Origin: Bacillota bacterium
GTDB taxonomy: Bacteria > Bacillota > Sulfobacillia > Sulfobacillales > JAIMBI01
Direction: 5' to 3'
Assembly (NCBI GenBank): GCA_021797815.1
Contig: JAJZYZ010000015.1
Location: forward strand, 1-45,272
Length of the DNA: 45,272 nucleotides
The stretch's first letter is position 1; the number at the start of each line of letters is the position of its first letter. The notes beneath the pieces were generated by a model. It was not told the DNA's origin. It did not search any database and saw only the letters and a list, made by a program, of their open reading frames with translations. This document shows, piece after piece, positions 1 to 6,694 of this stretch. A program made the position numbers and the translations under genes.

Positions 1-1
1 C

Positions 2-241
2 TGGAGCCGCTGGGACGGTGGACGGGTGCTCCACACGCTCCTACCGGGGATTGCCGGCCGTCCTGCGCTGTCGCTCACTAACGGGAACTGGAGCATCGTG
101 CCCCCTCAAACGGTCGACTGGGCGCTTGCGGCCGGGCTGACTAGCGCCGCTCTGGTCAGCATGCTCGTGACGGCCGGACCGATAACTTTCCGTCGAGCAC
201 GAACGCGGCAGACCCACGCGCAGGAACGGCCGTCGTCATAA
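2..241 (+). CDS. C-terminal fragment of a possible M50 (site-2 type) membrane protease
   Basis: The reading frame is open at the window edge, so the 5' part is missing; about 79 residues are visible. They begin with a DGGR motif in the context SRWDGGRVLHTLLPG, which resembles the (L)DGGR segment that supplies the aspartate zinc ligand in site-2 proteases. A hydrophobic helix follows (about WALAAGLTSAALVSMLV), then a basic, Arg-rich tail, as expected for the last membrane span and cytoplasmic end of such an enzyme. The HExxH half would lie outside the window. The family call rests on this one short motif. Another membrane protein is possible. Confidence 0.4.
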   Translation, partial: WSRWDGGRVLHTLLPGIAGRPALSLTNGNWSIVPPQTVDWALAAGLTSAALVSMLVTAGPITFRRARTRQTHAQERPSS

Positions 242-1052
242 TACTGAACCCGCAGAGCCCGGGATACGCCGAAGACACACCAGATCAACGCGAAGCCTTT
301 GACCCCGCTCAGCACGGAAACCTTGCGCCGCGTAAGGCCACCGGGGTCCTCGCGCTTCCCCCATCGCCCTGTACCACTCTCGGAGTTACATAATATCTCT
401 TATCAGACACACAAACCCAGTGAGCACAGCGCCGGGCCGCCCGGTGTGTCGCCTACCCCTTTAGTAAAGGAAGCCAACGTGAACGGTCCTGGGTTTTGGG
501 ATGACAAGGACGTTGCCTGTTTCGTCTCGGTCGCTGCTTGGGCGCTCGCTGCTAGTACAACCCGCGATGCTGACATTCACGACGGGTTTACGCTGATCCC
601 GTTATCTCGACCTTGGCTGGCGGTCCGCTTACCGACGCCTCGAGGCGCCTGACACACCTTCTCGCGAAGGCTCTGAGGCGTGTGGTGGCTGGCTGGCGGA
701 GACATATGGCGGGACGGTGCCGACAGATGGAAGCCATCGCTCGCGGCCGATCAAGCCGGTGCATGAATCCGCGCGTCGACCGAGCCGGATTTCAGCTATT
801 CATATGGCAATTATTGTCTGGCTGGTTAGGAGCGACGCCATGGGGACCCGGGACCCGCGCAGGACCGTCTCAGAGGACGGGAGCCCGACGGGCTTCACTG
901 TGGCTGGGCCTGGCCAGGAAGGCGAGTCAGGGGTCGGCTCCTGGTGTTCGTGCGTGCTTGCCCTGAGGCGCGCACCGTGGTCACCAGGACAAGGTCTTCC
1001 GCGCCTCTCGACTGCAACCGGCCGACGCGGGACGCTTAGGTCCCCCACCGTG
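242..1052. other. 811-bp stretch without a recognised gene
   Basis: No reading frame here has recognisable family features. The stretch contains an AT-richer patch around 383-400 that includes CATAAT/TAATAT. It also holds one short frame with a ribosome-binding-like sequence (listed separately at 479) and some small inverted repeats near 630-680, such as CCTTC-TCGC-GAAGG. It separates the protease fragment from the convergent N-acetyltransferase gene and may hold decayed coding sequence. I see no tRNA or known structured RNA. Confidence 0.4.
479..652 (+). CDS. possible small protein, 57 aa, unknown
   Basis: A GTG-started frame of 57 codons is preceded by AAAGGAAG about 5 nt upstream, which is a reasonable ribosome-binding site. 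CATAAT/TAATAT at 389-396 could be a -10 element, but no good -35 is visible. The predicted peptide has a mildly hydrophobic centre (about ACFVSVAAWALAA) and no family motif that I recognise. The frame can also be read further upstream without a clear start. It may be real or chance; the ribosome-binding site is the only positive sign. Confidence 0.15.
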   Translation: MNGPGFWDDKDVACFVSVAAWALAASTTRDADIHDGFTLIPLSRPWLAVRLPTPRGA

Positions 1053-1931
1053 TCACGCCCTGCCCTGCATCTCTCTATGCGGGGTCCCCGCGAGGACATC
1101 GACACCAAATTGGCGCAGGACCTCGACGGCTTCCCTCACGGGCAGGCGGGGCATCCCGTATTCGGACCGGAGCACGTCCTCGATCTCCGCAATGGTGCCG
1201 AGCTTCCGCTTCTCGACCCGCCCGTCCGCGTGGTGAATGGACAGAGACCGGTTGATGAGCGTGAGGATGCGGCGCCGTTCCGGTTGCCACATCTTGCAGC
1301 AGAGAATGGACGTAAACACTCGCCCGGGCGTATTGCTGAGGACGATCTCGCCGTCGACGGCCGCCAGGGTGACTGGATACTCGGGATTCATGATCCACCG
1401 CTCATGGCTCCCGCCCGTGTCCGTGTCCATATGGTACACGCTCGGATCGAGCGCGTCGGGATACAGATGTGCCCGCGAGCCGCAGACATCGAAATGTCCC
1501 TCGCCCACGATGTCTACCGGGGAGTCCGTCGGAATTCCGACGGCCACGTCCACATACAGCTGTCGTCCGTCCAGCCGGACGATGGTGCCGAGATGGCCGT
1601 TCTTCTCAGGCACCCGGCTCTCCCCCACCGCCACGTTGTAGCAGTCAAACCCCAGCATCGCGAGGAGGTTTCGAAAGTGACCATTGCCGCTGTGGCACAG
1701 GCCGCCGAAGTCGAGCGTGTGCATGTGTTCGGCATGCGTGGCCGCATCCGGGATGTACCAACCGTTGGCGGCATAGCGGCGAAAGTAATACATCTTGGAG
1801 ATATTCTCAAACGCCAGGGCCGAGAGACGCGCACGGATGAGCCGCGTCAGGTAGTCAAGGCTCGGCGCCTCCACGTTCATGCCAATACGGTCGAGATAAC
1901 GCTCCGTCCACGTGGGCATCACGGACTTCAT
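1053..1931 (-). CDS. arylamine N-acetyltransferase-like protein
   Basis: About 292 aa, normal for the NAT family, cytosolic enzymes that move an acetyl group from acetyl-CoA to arylamines or hydrazines through an active-site cysteine. The Cys-His-Asp triad can be placed. Cys79 lies in DFGGLCHSGNGH, His113 in NGHLGTIVRL and Asp128 in QLYVDVAVG, with the usual 15-residue His-Asp spacing. The sequence around the cysteine differs from the common RGGYCFE motif, so the substrate may not be a classical arylamine. I chose the ATG at 1931 because GGGGG lies 6 nt upstream; an in-frame ATG at 1937 sits directly against that G run. The gene stands alone and converges on the unassigned stretch downstream. 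The family call is fairly secure; the substrate is unknown. Confidence 0.75.
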   Translation of the reverse strand: MKSVMPTWTERYLDRIGMNVEAPSLDYLTRLIRARLSALAFENISKMYYFRRYAANGWYIPDAATHAEHMHTLDFGGLCHSGNGHFRNLLAMLGFDCYNVAVGESRVPEKNGHLGTIVRLDGRQLYVDVAVGIPTDSPVDIVGEGHFDVCGSRAHLYPDALDPSVYHMDTDTGGSHERWIMNPEYPVTLAAVDGEIVLSNTPGRVFTSILCCKMWQPERRRILTLINRSLSIHHADGRVEKRKLGTIAEIEDVLRSEYGMPRLPVREAVEVLRQFGVDVLAGTPHREMQGRA

Positions 1932-2056
1932 CGACATCCCCCGTCAAAAGCGCTGCGGCACCCTAAGTGTACCAGGCAGCCTCGGGAAACGTCGGTGAGG
2001 GCGCGGCCCCGCACGGTGGGCGTACCTAAGACGGCGCCAGGCGGCGACGCTATGCC

Positions 2057-2458
2057 TCAGCGGGTCTGAGGCGGATGCTGAGGGCGGTGCCGCTGACCCC
2101 AAAAACGGCGGATGAGAGCCCCGTCACTCTTCGACCACCATGGTCCCAGATTGAGCGTCGCGTTGGCCGCGACAATGACGATCGCCCAGGCCATGAGATG
2201 CATGTTGACGATACCGGCCAGCGACAGACCGCTTAACACGGCCGCGAACGCAAGTTCGGCCAGGGTGCCCGCCCACACTGTCTGCAGACGCCGACGGAGC
2301 GACAGGCCGGTGAGATCCAGCGAAACGCCGATGGCCACCCCGCGAAAGACGAGCCCGCGAAAGTGTCCCCCCAGGCCCACAGTGGTGACGATATGACCGA
2401 GTTCATGGGCCGCCAGGAGCGCCGCCGCCAGAATCAGCACTGTGAGCATCGAGCTCAT
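2057..2458 (-). CDS. minimal M50-type zinc metallopeptidase-like membrane protein
   Basis: 133 aa, much shorter than classical site-2 proteases. An N-terminal membrane helix contains AHELGHI, the HExxH zinc motif at residues 18-22. A central hydrophobic region is consistent with two more membrane spans. The C-terminal segment LNLGPWWSKSDGALI matches the place where M50 enzymes carry the N-x-x-P-x-x-x-x-DG signature with the third zinc ligand. Both catalytic halves are therefore present in a compact scaffold without PDZ or CBS domains. The start at 2458 is preceded by AGGAAGGGG. It lies between the N-acetyltransferase and the serine hydrolase, all on the minus strand. The substrate is unknown; stress signalling or peptide processing are inferences from the family. 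Confidence 0.65.
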   Translation of the reverse strand: MSSMLTVLILAAALLAAHELGHIVTTVGLGGHFRGLVFRGVAIGVSLDLTGLSLRRRLQTVWAGTLAELAFAAVLSGLSLAGIVNMHLMAWAIVIVAANATLNLGPWWSKSDGALIRRFWGQRHRPQHPPQTR

Positions 2459-2558
2459 CCCCTTCCTATTTTACGCTGGTTTTGCGACCCGAACCGTCTC
2501 CGGGCGAGCGCCCCATGGTTCTGAACCTGCCGTCTTGCGGCGGTGTCTGGAAGAGCCT

Positions 2559-3674
2559 TCAGGCCGCGTCTTGCCACGCCCTTCCCAGGAGCAGGGGGCC
2601 AAGAGTGCTCGCCGGGGCACCGGTCAGGTTCGACAGCAGTGCCACCGCGATGCCGTGGTCGGGCAACACCGCCATGTACGACGCCACCCCGCTCATGTCG
2701 CCGGTGTGGTACATGCGGCGCGCGCCGGCGTACCGGTCGAGATACCAGCCGAGACCATACCAGGGGCCCTCGGTCGATCCCTCCCCTATGAGGACGCGCG
2801 GTGTCTCCATACGACGCCGCCAACCCTCAGGCAACAGTGCCGCGCTGTCCGATCCCATTTCGATGAAAGCCCCAAGGTAGCGCGCCAGGTCCTCCGTTGT
2901 CGTGCGCAGGAATCCGTCCGCCAGCGTGGCCGGTCCCTGCGGCCACGCTGGAATCTCCACCGGGCGTCCGTCCCCGCCCATCTCAAAAAGCGCGGTCACC
3001 GGTCCGTCCGCCGCGTCCGGTACCGAGACGCGCGACCGCTTCATGAGCCGCGGCTCAAACACATGTTCGCGCAAGTACTCCTCGTAGCTCCGGCCGCTGA
3101 GGGCTTCAATCACATGGCCGATGAGCGCGTACCCTTCGTTGGAGTACTGAAAACGCTCCCCCGGCCGCCCAGCCGGTGCCAGCCTCTCCCGACGCATGGC
3201 CGCGATGAGATCGTCGACCGTCTCCATCGGCGGGCCGATAGGCCCCACCTCGGCCTGGTACCGCCTCTGCTGCGCCGCGGTGTAGGAATTCCACTTGGTG
3301 GCCAGGTTGAACGCCCTCGAGTATTCCGGAAGGCCGCTCGCGTGGGAGAGCAGGTGGCGAAGCCTCACCTGGTCCCCATTCGGGATGACGTGTGAAAAAT
3401 CCGGAAAGAAGTTGACGAGACGATCCTCGAGATCCACCCGCCCTGCGGCCGCCAGCTGCAAGAGAGCGGTGGCGGTGAACGTCTTGGTGAGGGACGCGAT
3501 GCCAAAAACGGTGTCTTCATCGACCGGTTCCACACCCTGTCCATCGCGCGATCCCCAGTTGAGAAATTCCACCAGGCCGTCCGGCCATCGAATCAGCCCT
3601 GCCATCCCGGGAATCTGGTGCCGGACCCGTTCCTTCTCAAGATGCTCGTACAGGCCCATCGTCGTCCGTGTCAT
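2559..3674 (-). CDS. serine hydrolase of the class C beta-lactamase / esterase family
   Basis: 371 aa without a signal peptide, so probably cytoplasmic. It carries the family's three active-site elements. S61-L-T-K64 is the nucleophile motif SxxK, Y177-S-N179 is YxN, and an HTG box (YHTGDMSG) near residue 318 stands in place of KTG. This family (Pfam Beta-lactamase, PF00144) includes esterases, D-aminopeptidases and penicillin-binding-like proteins, so substrate and resistance function cannot be inferred. The ATG at 3674 follows AAAGGTGG at about 10 nt. It diverges from ctaG; the 151-bp gap contains a TATAAT hexamer at 3788-3793 that could serve ctaG. The family is certain, the precise role open. 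Confidence 0.85.
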   Translation of the reverse strand: MTRTTMGLYEHLEKERVRHQIPGMAGLIRWPDGLVEFLNWGSRDGQGVEPVDEDTVFGIASLTKTFTATALLQLAAAGRVDLEDRLVNFFPDFSHVIPNGDQVRLRHLLSHASGLPEYSRAFNLATKWNSYTAAQQRRYQAEVGPIGPPMETVDDLIAAMRRERLAPAGRPGERFQYSNEGYALIGHVIEALSGRSYEEYLREHVFEPRLMKRSRVSVPDAADGPVTALFEMGGDGRPVEIPAWPQGPATLADGFLRTTTEDLARYLGAFIEMGSDSAALLPEGWRRRMETPRVLIGEGSTEGPWYGLGWYLDRYAGARRMYHTGDMSGVASYMAVLPDHGIAVALLSNLTGAPASTLGPLLLGRAWQDAA

Positions 3675-3825
3675 GCTCGCCGCTCCACCTTTCGGAATGC
3701 CGCACCCTTAGATCTCTTCGTGAACCTCGGTGGAAGTCTGTCTTTGTCGCCGGTTCCGGACCGCACCGCCGCCGGCCGATTCCGGGCTATAATAGCTCGA
3801 CGCGTCGAATCGGGGAGGCAGGGCG

Positions 3826-4737
3826 ATGTCGGGGATCGGGTGGATCACCCCCGGCGTACTGACGGGTGTCGCGGCCGCGGGCGTCCTTTATGCCTGGCTC
3901 ATGTGGGGACCGCCGCGTTCGGCCCGTCCGGATGACGAGGTGCCCACACGGGGCCAGGCCGTGTTTTTCTACGTAGCCCTGCTGGCCGCCTACGCGGCAC
4001 TGGGAAGCCCGATCGGCGTGCTGGCGATGAGCGTATCGTTCACGATGCACATGTTCCAGCATATGCTGGCGGGACTTGCTGTTCCCCCTTTTCTCATTCG
4101 GGGCATTCCTGCCTGGGCCTGGCGGCGGTTTTTTTCGAACCGTCTCGCGTCTGCCGTGTGGGCGCGCCTCACCCGGCCCGTCACGGCGATTCTCCTGTTC
4201 AACATCGTCTTTGGACTCATGGTGTATCCCGCCGTCGTGACGTCCATGGTTCACTCGATGGGCGCGATGCTGGGCTGGCATCTTCTCCTTATGGCGACGG
4301 GCGTCTTTATGTGGTGGCCGGTCGTCAGTCCCTCGGAGCAGTTCCCGCCCCTGCACCCGGGGCTGCAGATTCTCTACCTGTTCCTGGACGGCCTGCCCAT
4401 GATCCTGCCGCTTGCCCTCGTGACGCTGGATACGACCCCCCTGTACGCCGCCGCCTATGGCCATCGCGCCCTCTTATGGGGGCTCAGCCTCGACCGCGAC
4501 CAGCAGCTCGGCGGCATCTTGTGTCTGACCGTGGTCCACTTTACGTACGGCGGCATGGTCTATCCTCGGTACGGAGCCTGGGTGAGGCGAGAGCGCGCCC
4601 TGGACGCTTCCCTTGAACCTGCCCTGGTCCATCTCCCCCGACGGTCCGTGCCGGCGGTCCTCACCGATATCCAAACGCCGCCGCCCGCAGCCGCCAAGGT
4701 CGTCCCCTGGCCCGGACCGGTGCCGCCCGAAGGCTAG
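3826..4737 (+). CDS. ctaG: cytochrome c oxidase assembly factor CtaG (caa3 type)
   Basis: 303 aa polytopic membrane protein of the caa3_CtaG family, which is needed for assembly of heme-copper oxidases and is linked to copper insertion. About seven hydrophobic segments are visible. The histidine/methionine-rich motif FTMHMFQHMLAG near residue 70 is the family hallmark and plausibly binds copper. GGGAGG precedes the ATG, and TATAAT at 3788-3793 is a good -10, though I see no clear -35. No oxidase subunit genes are in the window, so ctaG is separated from its targets. The last 40 residues are a basic/proline-rich cytoplasmic tail. The gene is followed by the 9-bp repeat tract and the first selenoprotein gene. 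Confidence 0.9.
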   Translation: MSGIGWITPGVLTGVAAAGVLYAWLMWGPPRSARPDDEVPTRGQAVFFYVALLAAYAALGSPIGVLAMSVSFTMHMFQHMLAGLAVPPFLIRGIPAWAWRRFFSNRLASAVWARLTRPVTAILLFNIVFGLMVYPAVVTSMVHSMGAMLGWHLLLMATGVFMWWPVVSPSEQFPPLHPGLQILYLFLDGLPMILPLALVTLDTTPLYAAAYGHRALLWGLSLDRDQQLGGILCLTVVHFTYGGMVYPRYGAWVRRERALDASLEPALVHLPRRSVPAVLTDIQTPPPAAAKVVPWPGPVPPEG

Positions 4738-4802
4738 AGAACCGCTCACAAGCGTCGCGGCTCGTGTTACTGTCGAGGCAAGACCCGTCCCCTCGGGAGC
4801 GG

Positions 4803-4865
4803 TCGGTTAGGTCGGTTAGATCCGTCAGATCGGTCATAGCGGTCAGGTCGATTAGATCGGTTAGA
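4803..4865 (+). repeat. seven tandem copies of a degenerate 9-bp unit
   Basis: Seven consecutive 9-bp units fill this tract, with consensus TCGGTTAGA. They read TCGGTTAGG, TCGGTTAGA, TCCGTCAGA, TCGGTCATA, GCGGTCAGG, TCGATTAGA and TCGGTTAGA. The tract lies between the ctaG stop and the ribosome-binding site of the UGA-containing glutaredoxin gene. It could be read as a Ser-Val-Arg repeat in one frame, but nothing else supports translation. A protein-binding array, a slippage tract or a neutral repeat are all possible. Confidence 0.8.
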
Positions 4866-4899
4866 GTGAGAGCATGGCGACTCGAGGAGGCTTATGAAG

Positions 4900-5166
4900 A
4901 TGGCCGAGATTATCATTTACGGCACCCCCACCTGAAGCGACTGCATCGGGGCGAGAGAGTTTCTCTCCCAGCATGGACATCCCTTCACCTATCACGACGT
5001 CGTGGAAGACCCGGCGGCGAGGGAACGGGCCGTGGCGTTGAACGATGGTCGGTTCGGAAATCCCACCATCCTGGTGGATGGCACCATCGTGATGGCGGGC
5101 GGGGTATTCACTCCTGACATTTTCTCAGGAGTAGACGGCCTTCCCACCGAAATTCAAGAAGCGTAG
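4900..5166 (+). CDS. selenocysteine-containing glutaredoxin-like protein (UxxC), UGA at 4933-4935
   Basis: About 88 aa if the in-frame UGA is decoded as selenocysteine. The N-terminus reads MAEIIIYGTPT-U-SDCIGA. The beta-strand/TPT/CxxC layout is that of a glutaredoxin, with Sec12 replacing the nucleophilic cysteine and Cys15 resolving. Further on, GNPTILVDG supplies the cis-proline loop, and the helix-strand pattern continues to the end. The ATG at 4900 is preferred over 4894 because AGGAGG (4885-4890) is 9 nt away rather than 3. A hairpin directly after the UGA fits a bacterial SECIS (listed separately). Known biology: such proteins reduce disulfides or glutathione-like mixed disulfides, and selenium raises reactivity. 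A pseudogene or sequencing error is the alternative, but the neighbouring gene has a UGA at its catalytic position too. No sel genes are in the window. Confidence 0.82.
4950..4969 (+). promoter_or_regulatory. candidate SECIS hairpin of the glutaredoxin-like gene
   Basis: A perfect 6-bp stem (GAGAGA 4953-4958 with TCTCTC 4962-4967) closes a GUU triloop. Beyond a bulged C at 4952 the stem is extended by two G-C pairs (4950-4951 with 4968-4969). The loop G at 4959 is 24 nt after the last base of the UGA. Bacterial SECIS elements lie directly downstream of the UGA inside the coding region and carry a G near the start of a small apical loop, where SelB binds. This element meets those rules. Confidence 0.7.
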
Positions 5167-5181
5167 ACGACTCTCCCCGGG

Positions 5182-5210
5182 AAACGGCCCGCCAGCGGCG
5201 CGGGCCGTTT
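5182..5210 (+). terminator. strong hairpin between the two UGA-containing genes
   Basis: AAACGGCCCGC (5182-5192) pairs perfectly over 11 bp with GCGGGCCGTTT (5200-5210) around a 7-nt loop. The leading A run and trailing T run resemble an intrinsic terminator, but only three T follow in the stem and no further T run is seen. It could be a weak terminator, attenuator or RNA-stability element between the glutaredoxin-like and flavoprotein genes, giving partial read-through. Confidence 0.55.
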
Positions 5211-5275
5211 GTCGCGTTCGAAAGCGTCCCGGCGCCTGTGCAAATCCCGAATGCGCCATGAGGCATAATGAGCTC

Positions 5276-6628
5276 ATGAACAAAGAGCGGTTCGTGGTGG
5301 TCGGCGGTGACGCCGCGGGTATGACGGCCGCCTCCCAGGCCAGACGCCAGGCCCGTGAGCTGGAGATTGTGGTATTTGAACAGGGAGCCTACACGTCGTA
5401 TTCGTCGTGAGGCATTCCCTATCTAGTCGGCCAGTTGGTCGACGACACCGATGACCTGGTCGTCCGAACGCCCGAGGCTTTTCGTCGCGCGGGCATTGAT
5501 GCCCGCATCCGCCACCGCGTCAGCACCGTCGATTTGAGGCGCCGTGCAGTTGAGGTGGTCGACCTCGACGAGGGGCGGACCTACTGGGAACCGTATGACC
5601 ACCTCCTTCTGGCCACCGGCGCCCGTCCCGTGGTCCCCGAAGGAATTGATCCCGGTGTGGCCGGCGTGTACACCGTAAAGAGCCTCGACGATGCCCGTGC
5701 CATCAAGCTGGCGCTGCAGGCCGCCCCGGGCGCTTTTGTGGTGGTGGTGGGCGGCGGCTACATCGGGGTCGAGATGGCAGAGAACCTGCGAAGAACGGGC
5801 CGCTCGGTCACCGTGGTGGACCGGAACGCGACCCTGATGGCTCACCTCGACCCGGATATGAGCGCGCTTGTCACGGCGTCGGCCATCCGTCTTGGCATCA
5901 CCCTTGCGCTCGAGGAAGCCCTGATCAGTCTTGACGCGCCGGGGGGCGTGGTCCGTGGCGTCGAGACCGACCGGGCCCATCATCCAGCCCAAATTGTCAT
6001 ACTGGGCCTCGGGGTGCGGCCCGATGCGGCGCTCGCGGCGTCGGCCGGGGTGCCACTCGGCGCCGCCGGCGCCGTGCACGTGGACGAAGCCTGCCGCACC
6101 GGTGTCCCGGATGTCTTTGCGGCCGGCGACTGCGCGGACGCCTATGACCTGGTCGGCCGTCGACACGTGTACCAGCCGCTCGCCACGCATGCCAGCAAAC
6201 AAGGGCGCGTCGCGGGTCTCGCCATCGCAGGGCGGCCTGCCCGCTTTCCCGGAGTGACTGGCACCTCGGTGACCCAGATCGGCTCCTCCGATGTTTCACG
6301 CACGGGACTGGGGGAGCGTGAGATCCGCGCGCTCGGGCTCGACGCCGCCTCCGCGGCTATCTCCTCCACCACCCGTGTCGGCTATATGCCCGATTCTTCG
6401 TCGATAACGGTCAAGCTGTGGGGCGAGCGCGGCAGCGGCCGCCTGCTCGGCGGTCAGATCGTGGGGGGCGCGGGTGCCGGCAAACGCATCGACGTCATCG
6501 CCACCGCGCTCAGCGCCGCGATGACGGTCGAGGACCTCCTGGGCCTGGACCTCGCGTACTCCCCGGGCCTTTCCGACACCTGGGACCCCGTGCAGGTGGC
6601 CGCTCGGGTTCTCGTGCGCGATCTTTAA
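5276..6628 (+). CDS. selenocysteine-containing CoA-disulfide reductase-like flavoprotein, UGA at 5408-5410
   Basis: 450 aa including Sec45. The N-terminal FAD fold shows VVVGGDAAGMTAASQARR, then TSYSS-U-GIPYLVG. Family members (CoA-disulfide reductase, NADH oxidase, polysulfide reductase) carry a single redox cysteine exactly there (SxxxCG-P-Y). A second dinucleotide fold (VVVVGGGYIGVEMAENL) binds NAD(P)H, and VPDVFAAGDCAD is the second FAD motif. The C-terminal dimerisation domain ends with DLAYSPGLSDTWDPVQVAA, where the family has its conserved tyrosine. There is no rhodanese domain. The ATG at 5276 has CATAAT at 5264-5269 just upstream and only a weak ribosome-binding site; an in-frame ATG at 5258 is possible. 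A SECIS-like hairpin follows the UGA. Likely role: NAD(P)H-dependent reduction of a low-molecular-weight or protein disulfide, perhaps feeding the adjacent glutaredoxin-like protein (inference). Confidence 0.85.
5426..5443 (+). promoter_or_regulatory. candidate SECIS hairpin of the flavoprotein gene
   Basis: GTCGGCC (5426-5432) pairs with GGTCGAC (5437-5443): seven pairs including one G-U wobble, closing the loop AGUU. The loop G at 5434 is 24 nt after the last base of the UGA, the same distance as in the glutaredoxin-like gene, and both loops contain GUU. Its placement and loop fit bacterial SECIS rules. The conserved protein sequence around it (IPYLVGQLVDD) constrains the bases, so hairpin conservation would need a comparison. 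Confidence 0.7.
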
Positions 6629-6694
6629 GGCGGGGCGTGACGCCGTGTCCGACGGCTCCTTGCATACACGGATGCGCACGAAATGGGAGGGGTC

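Noticed and set aside
717-2069. Long plus-strand open frame of 450 codons
   Set aside because: It is antisense to the N-acetyltransferase gene, which has a complete catalytic triad; high GC content keeps the opposite strand open.
4764-5117. Plus-strand frame reading the 9-bp repeat as Ser-Val-Arg and then continuing through the glutaredoxin gene out of frame
   Set aside because: The overlapping frame encodes a recognisable glutaredoxin fold with its own ribosome-binding site; the repeat translation has no support.
4894-6628. Both UGA-containing genes as pseudogenes or sequencing errors
   Set aside because: Each gene has only one stop, at the catalytic codon, with a fitting hairpin after it and an intact remainder; decay would not target these positions twice. 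It remains the main alternative until sel genes are shown.
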